From: Candidatus Obscuribacterales bacterium
GTDB lineage: Bacteria > Cyanobacteriota > Vampirovibrionia > Obscuribacterales > Obscuribacteraceae
Direction of reading: 5' to 3'
Length of the DNA: 64,000 nucleotides
Assembly (NCBI GenBank): GCA_019745415.1
Contig: JAIETF010000053.1
Coordinates: 1-64,000 of the forward strand
In this document: piece after piece, positions 60,536-64,000 of the stretch
Layout of the letters: each line of letters begins with the position of its first letter
Position numbering within the stretch: the first letter of the stretch is position 1
Made by a program: the position numbers and the translations under genes
Notes under the pieces: model-generated
Database searches by the model: none
What the model was told of the DNA's origin: nothing
What the model saw: the letters and a program-made list of their open reading frames with translations, nothing else

Positions 60536-62116
60536 TTAGGCCTTGAGACTTTGTTCAAGCTCAAATAGCACCTTGTGAAATAGACGAGGTGTAGCAAAGG
60601 CAAAGTTGTAAGCCACGTTTTCTTGTTTAGAGTTCTGACCCATGGTGAGCAATTCGCGGTCCAAGCGCCAATAGGCTTCATAGATGTCTTCTATGTTGAG
60701 CTTGTTTTCTTTGCGCAAAATAGCCGAGGCTTTGGCATAGAGCATGACGCAGATAATCGAAGCCATTAGGCAGTTATAGCCGGAAACTACTCCAAACCCG
60801 GCGGCTGCCGGTCCAAAGTAAGTCTTGGCGAAAAGGCGTAGATAGAGCCAGCGTCTGAAGTAAGCTTCCAGCTCGGGGGTAAGCGGTTCGAACTTCTTCT
60901 TGCCGGCAGCTTCCAGGTTGATACGACCAGCATTTGGAATAGTGCCGGTCTTAAACAAGATGGTGCTTACAGCAGAGAGGCTATAGCGAGTAAAAGAGCG
61001 CACTACGGTAAATAGATTAGCTGGATTGAGTATGTTTCGCCTTTGCATCTGCCAAAGACCTTTCTCGTCCACCCTAATGAGGGGATAGAGAAAGAATCTA
61101 TAGAACATTGACCGAAGAGTCATTTCTTCGGTTGAGCCTGGTGTCATATCAGAATCGGGTGGGACAACCGGGTCGAAGTTCTGCAACTCAGATAACGGCT
61201 GCCCGGCTCTCTTGAGCTTGATCGCTTTCTGGAGAATTTCCGAGCCCGCCGGCAAGACCTGGAAGATACTTAGGTCGGTGCGGTTGAGCAAGAGGTCCAT
61301 GAGTTTCTTATCTACTTCTAGAAACTCGGACCATGGTACGGTCAAGCCCAAGGTCAGGTCGACTGTTTGGAAAGGAGTTTGGTCCTGCTGGGCGACTTTG
61401 GCACCGTCCAATTCTTTGGGGGCGTCCTTGACCTCCATAGCTGCTTCGGTCTTATTGAGAGCGCGAGCATATTTTTTGGTTAGTTCCAGTGCTTCTTCCA
61501 AGGCTTGCACTTGGTCTGTCAGCAAGTTGCCCTGGTTCTTAGCCGCTGCCATACTGTTATAGACAACGCCGGTGTATACACCGGAAGGTGTTTCTACAAA
61601 GGAGTAGGGAAAGAGCCTGCAAGTGACCGGCTTTTGATCTTCTCCAAGATAACCATGGATGAAGCAGAGTTTGTCTATGAGAAAGGGGCACGAACCGTCT
61701 TCGCGCGGCTTAGTATAGTGGGGATGCCCGGCTAAGCCCGCTTTGTATTCGGCTTCTCGGTGCATGAAGAGTTCTCTGCCCTTGAGTGCCGGATGAAGAG
61801 ATTGCCAGTCTACATGTTTGATGCGGTCATAGTCTTCCTGAGACATGCCCACCGACCAACCCGAACAACAGCGACCACAACCCTGGCAGTTGTAGCGCAC
61901 ACCTTCCGGTATGTGCAGAACTAGCGCCGAGTCATTGCCCGATTTTTCAGAGACTTGACTAGCTGTGCCCTGATTGCTTTGAGTGCTTTGACAAACTTCT
62001 TCACCCTGAGAATTATCGCCAGCCTGACTGCTTTGCTTGGCAGAATTCGGCGCATTATCGCTCTGTTTATCCGCTGACTGGTCGTGCTTTTGCTCTTCCG
62101 ACATCTTTACTCTCAT
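60536..62116 (-). CDS. YkgJ-family cysteine-cluster protein, long form
   Basis: A 526-residue protein. A Gln/Ser/Asn-rich disordered N-terminus (1-65) leads to the Zn/Fe-chelating YkgJ-type region (about 75-175): CQGCGRCCSGW, then CPFL...CFIHG...CRLFPY. The remaining 350 residues are helical with some hydrophobic stretches (SGYNCLMASIICVMLYAKAS) and unlike known domains. YkgJ proteins bind metal or Fe-S clusters, with uncharacterised function. It may share a transcript with the RDD gene 24 bases upstream. Confidence 0.8.
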   Translation of the reverse strand: MRVKMSEEQKHDQSADKQSDNAPNSAKQSSQAGDNSQGEEVCQSTQSNQGTASQVSEKSGNDSALVLHIPEGVRYNCQGCGRCCSGWSVGMSQEDYDRIKHVDWQSLHPALKGRELFMHREAEYKAGLAGHPHYTKPREDGSCPFLIDKLCFIHGYLGEDQKPVTCRLFPYSFVETPSGVYTGVVYNSMAAAKNQGNLLTDQVQALEEALELTKKYARALNKTEAAMEVKDAPKELDGAKVAQQDQTPFQTVDLTLGLTVPWSEFLEVDKKLMDLLLNRTDLSIFQVLPAGSEILQKAIKLKRAGQPLSELQNFDPVVPPDSDMTPGSTEEMTLRSMFYRFFLYPLIRVDEKGLWQMQRRNILNPANLFTVVRSFTRYSLSAVSTILFKTGTIPNAGRINLEAAGKKKFEPLTPELEAYFRRWLYLRLFAKTYFGPAAAGFGVVSGYNCLMASIICVMLYAKASAILRKENKLNIEDIYEAYWRLDRELLTMGQNSKQENVAYNFAFATPRLFHKVLFELEQSLKA

Positions 62117-62140
62117 GACAATACGATCACTAGAGTAATT

Positions 62141-63019
62141 TTACCAGTCTGTTAGCGCTTTTTTCTTCATTGCTTCTTCGAGCAATTCTTCGCTGTTGGG
62201 CTCTCGTCTGAGACTGACTGTGGTATTGCATATGATATCTTCAATCGATTCTTGCTTCCTGTTTACTAGGGGCAAAACGTAAGCTAGCCAGAGAGTCAAT
62301 GGGCAGATAAGGCGGGCAAAATGCCTATAGGTAGCTCTTTCAAGCGATAATCTTGCTCCGGCTTTGGTTGTGGTCTTCAATCCCAGGAGGAACTCTCCCG
62401 GTGTGGCCATTAGGGCGGAAGACTGAAAAACGGCGTGATAAAACCAACTCCAGAGGCAGAGAAAGATATAGTCAGGAATATAGATGATGAACTGTCTTTC
62501 GAACCTATCGGTGTAGATAAACTGAAAGGGAATCGCTATTTGCTTGGTAAAGGGCAGCAAAGAGCCGACGAGTTCGGAGAGTGCCGGAGGCAACCGTAAC
62601 ATCTCTAAGAGACTGACTGGTAATTCCGCGTGCATAGGACCGGAATAGAGTCCAGGCAGCCAAAGCGGTTGCAGCGTGTAGAGTAGACCGAACTGCTCGA
62701 TTAGACCTTGTAAAAACGGCTCGCCGTTAAAGTAATGGACACCCAAATAGAGGTTGCTCAAAAAGCCAAACAGAGAAAAACTGCAGGCAAGAATTAAAGC
62801 ATCGAGAAAAAATGCACCGCCTCTGGCTGCTAGAAAAGCAGCATCTAGGCATGTTTTTATAGATTTCTTTGTTTTGTATTCATCACCAACATAAAAGTTG
62901 CTTTCTAATACTGCCGGCGGTGCTTTTGCATCGCCAACAACTTGGCAGGCCTGCAACCATTCTTTCTCGTCTGAATCAGGCGATGCTAAGATTTTCCAGG
63001 CAATCTTGGTTTCGGACAT
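62141..63019 (-). CDS. RDD-family membrane protein
   Basis: A 292-residue inner-membrane protein. The RDD signature begins at AARGGAFFLDALIL (about 64-77), and the conserved late motif ATPGEFLLGLKTT (about 205-217) is present. Four to five helices are predicted (about 68-92, 108-125, 180-200 and 240-258). A large hydrophilic loop between the first helices sets it apart from minimal RDD proteins. RDD proteins may be ion transporters, but the role here is unknown. Divergent from the truncated haemoglobin gene. Confidence 0.8.
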   Translation of the reverse strand: MSETKIAWKILASPDSDEKEWLQACQVVGDAKAPPAVLESNFYVGDEYKTKKSIKTCLDAAFLAARGGAFFLDALILACSFSLFGFLSNLYLGVHYFNGEPFLQGLIEQFGLLYTLQPLWLPGLYSGPMHAELPVSLLEMLRLPPALSELVGSLLPFTKQIAIPFQFIYTDRFERQFIIYIPDYIFLCLWSWFYHAVFQSSALMATPGEFLLGLKTTTKAGARLSLERATYRHFARLICPLTLWLAYVLPLVNRKQESIEDIICNTTVSLRREPNSEELLEEAMKKKALTDW

Positions 63020-63152
63020 GTCTCAGGACACCCCCGTAATGTGAAGTAGAAGATTGTATAAAGTATTTTGGTATAGTGACCAGTATATTTGTCGGTCCGG
63101 TCGGGCGCTATAGAGTTTTCCCCAGGTTCTTTGCGCAAGGTAGAATTTTTGC

Positions 63153-63533
63153 ATGGATGCATTGTCTGTAATTTACGAGCAAGTTGGTTCCGAAGAGCCC
63201 TTTTATAGATTGGTAGAGTTTTTCTATAACGGCGTAGAAGACTCTACTGTGCTTAGACCGCTTTACCCAAAAGACTTAAGCGAAGCAAAGTCAAAACTTG
63301 CTAAGTATTTGATTTACCGCATGGGCGGCAGTCAAGCTTATGTGCAAGAGCGGGGACATCCCCGCATGCGTGCCAGACATATGCCATTTAAGATAGGAAT
63401 GAAGGAGCGGGATGCCTGGCTCTTGGCTATGAATTCAGCTCTAGACCAGACCGAAGAATTTAAGCCTTTTAGAGCCGAACTCGACGCCTTTTTTGAACAT
63501 TTCGCCACTTTCATGATCAACCAGCCTGACTAA
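63153..63533 (+). CDS. glbO: Truncated haemoglobin, group II (trHbO-like)
   Basis: A 126-residue globin. Family landmarks include PFYRLVEFFYNGV (helix B, with Tyr B10 candidate), LRPLYPKDL, GGSQAYVQERGHPRMRARHMPFKI (in parts, with proximal His in HPRMRARH) and ERDAWLLAMNSAL with the group II Trp. It binds haem and O2 or NO. Together with norB and ric elsewhere in the window it points to NO or oxygen handling. AAGG lies 12 bases before the ATG. The 133-base divergent spacer with the RDD gene contains a TTGCGCAA dyad. Confidence 0.92.
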   Translation: MDALSVIYEQVGSEEPFYRLVEFFYNGVEDSTVLRPLYPKDLSEAKSKLAKYLIYRMGGSQAYVQERGHPRMRARHMPFKIGMKERDAWLLAMNSALDQTEEFKPFRAELDAFFEHFATFMINQPD

Positions 63534-63561
63534 GCAGCTAAACGAAAGGCATGCTATTTTG

Positions 63562-63999
63562 CTAATCAGTTCTGTGCTTGTTTTCTGCATCTTTACTGCT
63601 TGCTTGCATTAGAGATATGTTGAAGGGAATCTGCTTCCAGGGACTTAACCGGCTAGTTTTAATCCAATTGGTAATGGAATGCAATGACTGGGAAGTTTGG
63701 CGATAGGTATCAGGCTGAAAGGCTGCTTTTCCAACAAGGATGTTCTGGTTACAGTCAGTGTATGATTTGAAATGAGTTTGAAGCAGAAGTGAGGCAGCTA
63801 GCATGCGCGACTTTGCTTCTGCTCGACTGAGATAGCCGGCAATGAAGCCTTCTCTCGTGGCGACAATGTACCTAGCCAAATCCCAGCCGAGAAGACCAGA
63901 TTCTCTCGAGTTTACAAAGTGCTTTCTGAGCTGATCGAGCAGCGCATCTTTATCAGCGGTATTGCGGCCGCACAAAAACACGGCAAAATCTATCTGCAT
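63562..63999 (-). CDS. DUF1266-like protein (may continue beyond the window)
   Basis: A 145-residue frame with a possible ATG start at 63999, two bases from the window edge, so the true start may lie outside. The segment GWDLARYIVATREGFIAGYLSRAEA (in parts) and the following LLLQTHFKSYTDCNQNILVGKAAF match the DUF1266 pattern of cytoplasmic proteins of unknown function. Convergent with glbO. Confidence 0.6.
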   Translation of the reverse strand: MQIDFAVFLCGRNTADKDALLDQLRKHFVNSRESGLLGWDLARYIVATREGFIAGYLSRAEAKSRMLAASLLLQTHFKSYTDCNQNILVGKAAFQPDTYRQTSQSLHSITNWIKTSRLSPWKQIPFNISLMQASSKDAENKHRTD

Positions 64000-64000
64000 T

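Overview
This 64 kb window is a chromosomal segment from a Gram-negative bacterium of moderate G+C. It carries the origin-of-replication neighbourhood: rpmH, rnpA, yidD, yidC and jag run leftward, dnaA and dnaN run rightward, and a box-rich spacer separates dnaA from dnaN. An outer membrane is implied by an RND efflux system with a TolC-type segment and by a GT9 (heptosyltransferase-like) glycosyltransferase. The gene mix suggests a non-photosynthetic relative of Cyanobacteria (Melainabacteria/Vampirovibrionia, Obscuribacter-like): a quinol NO reductase with RIC, a glyoxylate shunt, many TPR and orphan proteins, and a jag/yidC/yidD/rnpA/rpmH cluster. This placement is inferred from gene content, not from a phylogeny. 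No rRNA, tRNA, CRISPR array, transposase or phage gene was recognised.

Region 1 (1-14.7 kb) holds a HAD phosphatase-like protein, two alpha/beta hydrolases (proline iminopeptidase and CocE/X-Pro type) and two convergent orphan genes, one with an HExxH motif. It continues with a DAHP synthase-chorismate mutase fusion behind a structured leader and terminator, a vWA/TPR envelope cluster, an atypical SDR and a secreted NlpC/P60-like protein.

Region 2 (14.7-19.8 kb) is a nitric-oxide module. Rubredoxin, ric (di-iron Fe-S repair) and norB (quinol NO reductase) form an operon divergent from an Rrf2 regulator. A DinB-like gene and an HxlR regulator follow, with two near-identical palindromic operators between them. 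A truncated haemoglobin lies at the right end of the window (63.2 kb).

Region 3 (19.8-38.3 kb) contains a Gly/Asp/Cys-rich orphan and a one-chain malate synthase-isocitrate lyase that would provide the whole glyoxylate bypass. Next is an efflux operon whose second gene encodes an RND pump fused in frame to a TolC-like outer-membrane factor, with a divergent TetR regulator and a candidate operator. Then come a membrane spermidine-synthase-like protein, a cupin/TetR pair with paired operators, a SUFU-domain protein, ketopantoate reductase and a bestrophin channel.

Region 4 (38.3-51 kb) starts with a 1532-residue SF1 helicase combining a nuclease-like domain, about 36 tandem AQQEAALR-type octapeptides and two zinc ribbons. 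It is followed by a small cationic Cys-containing secreted peptide with a structured 3' region, a peptide-binding lipoprotein candidate, a GT2 glycosyltransferase, a protein built of repeated MshEN-like (c-di-GMP-binding type) modules, a TPR membrane protein and an agmatinase-family ureohydrolase.

Region 5 (51-64 kb) is the origin region. After dnaN come a secreted orphan, GT9, an isochorismatase-family hydrolase, a patatin-like lipase, a YkgJ-type cysteine-cluster protein, an RDD membrane protein, the truncated haemoglobin and a DUF1266-like gene cut by the window end.
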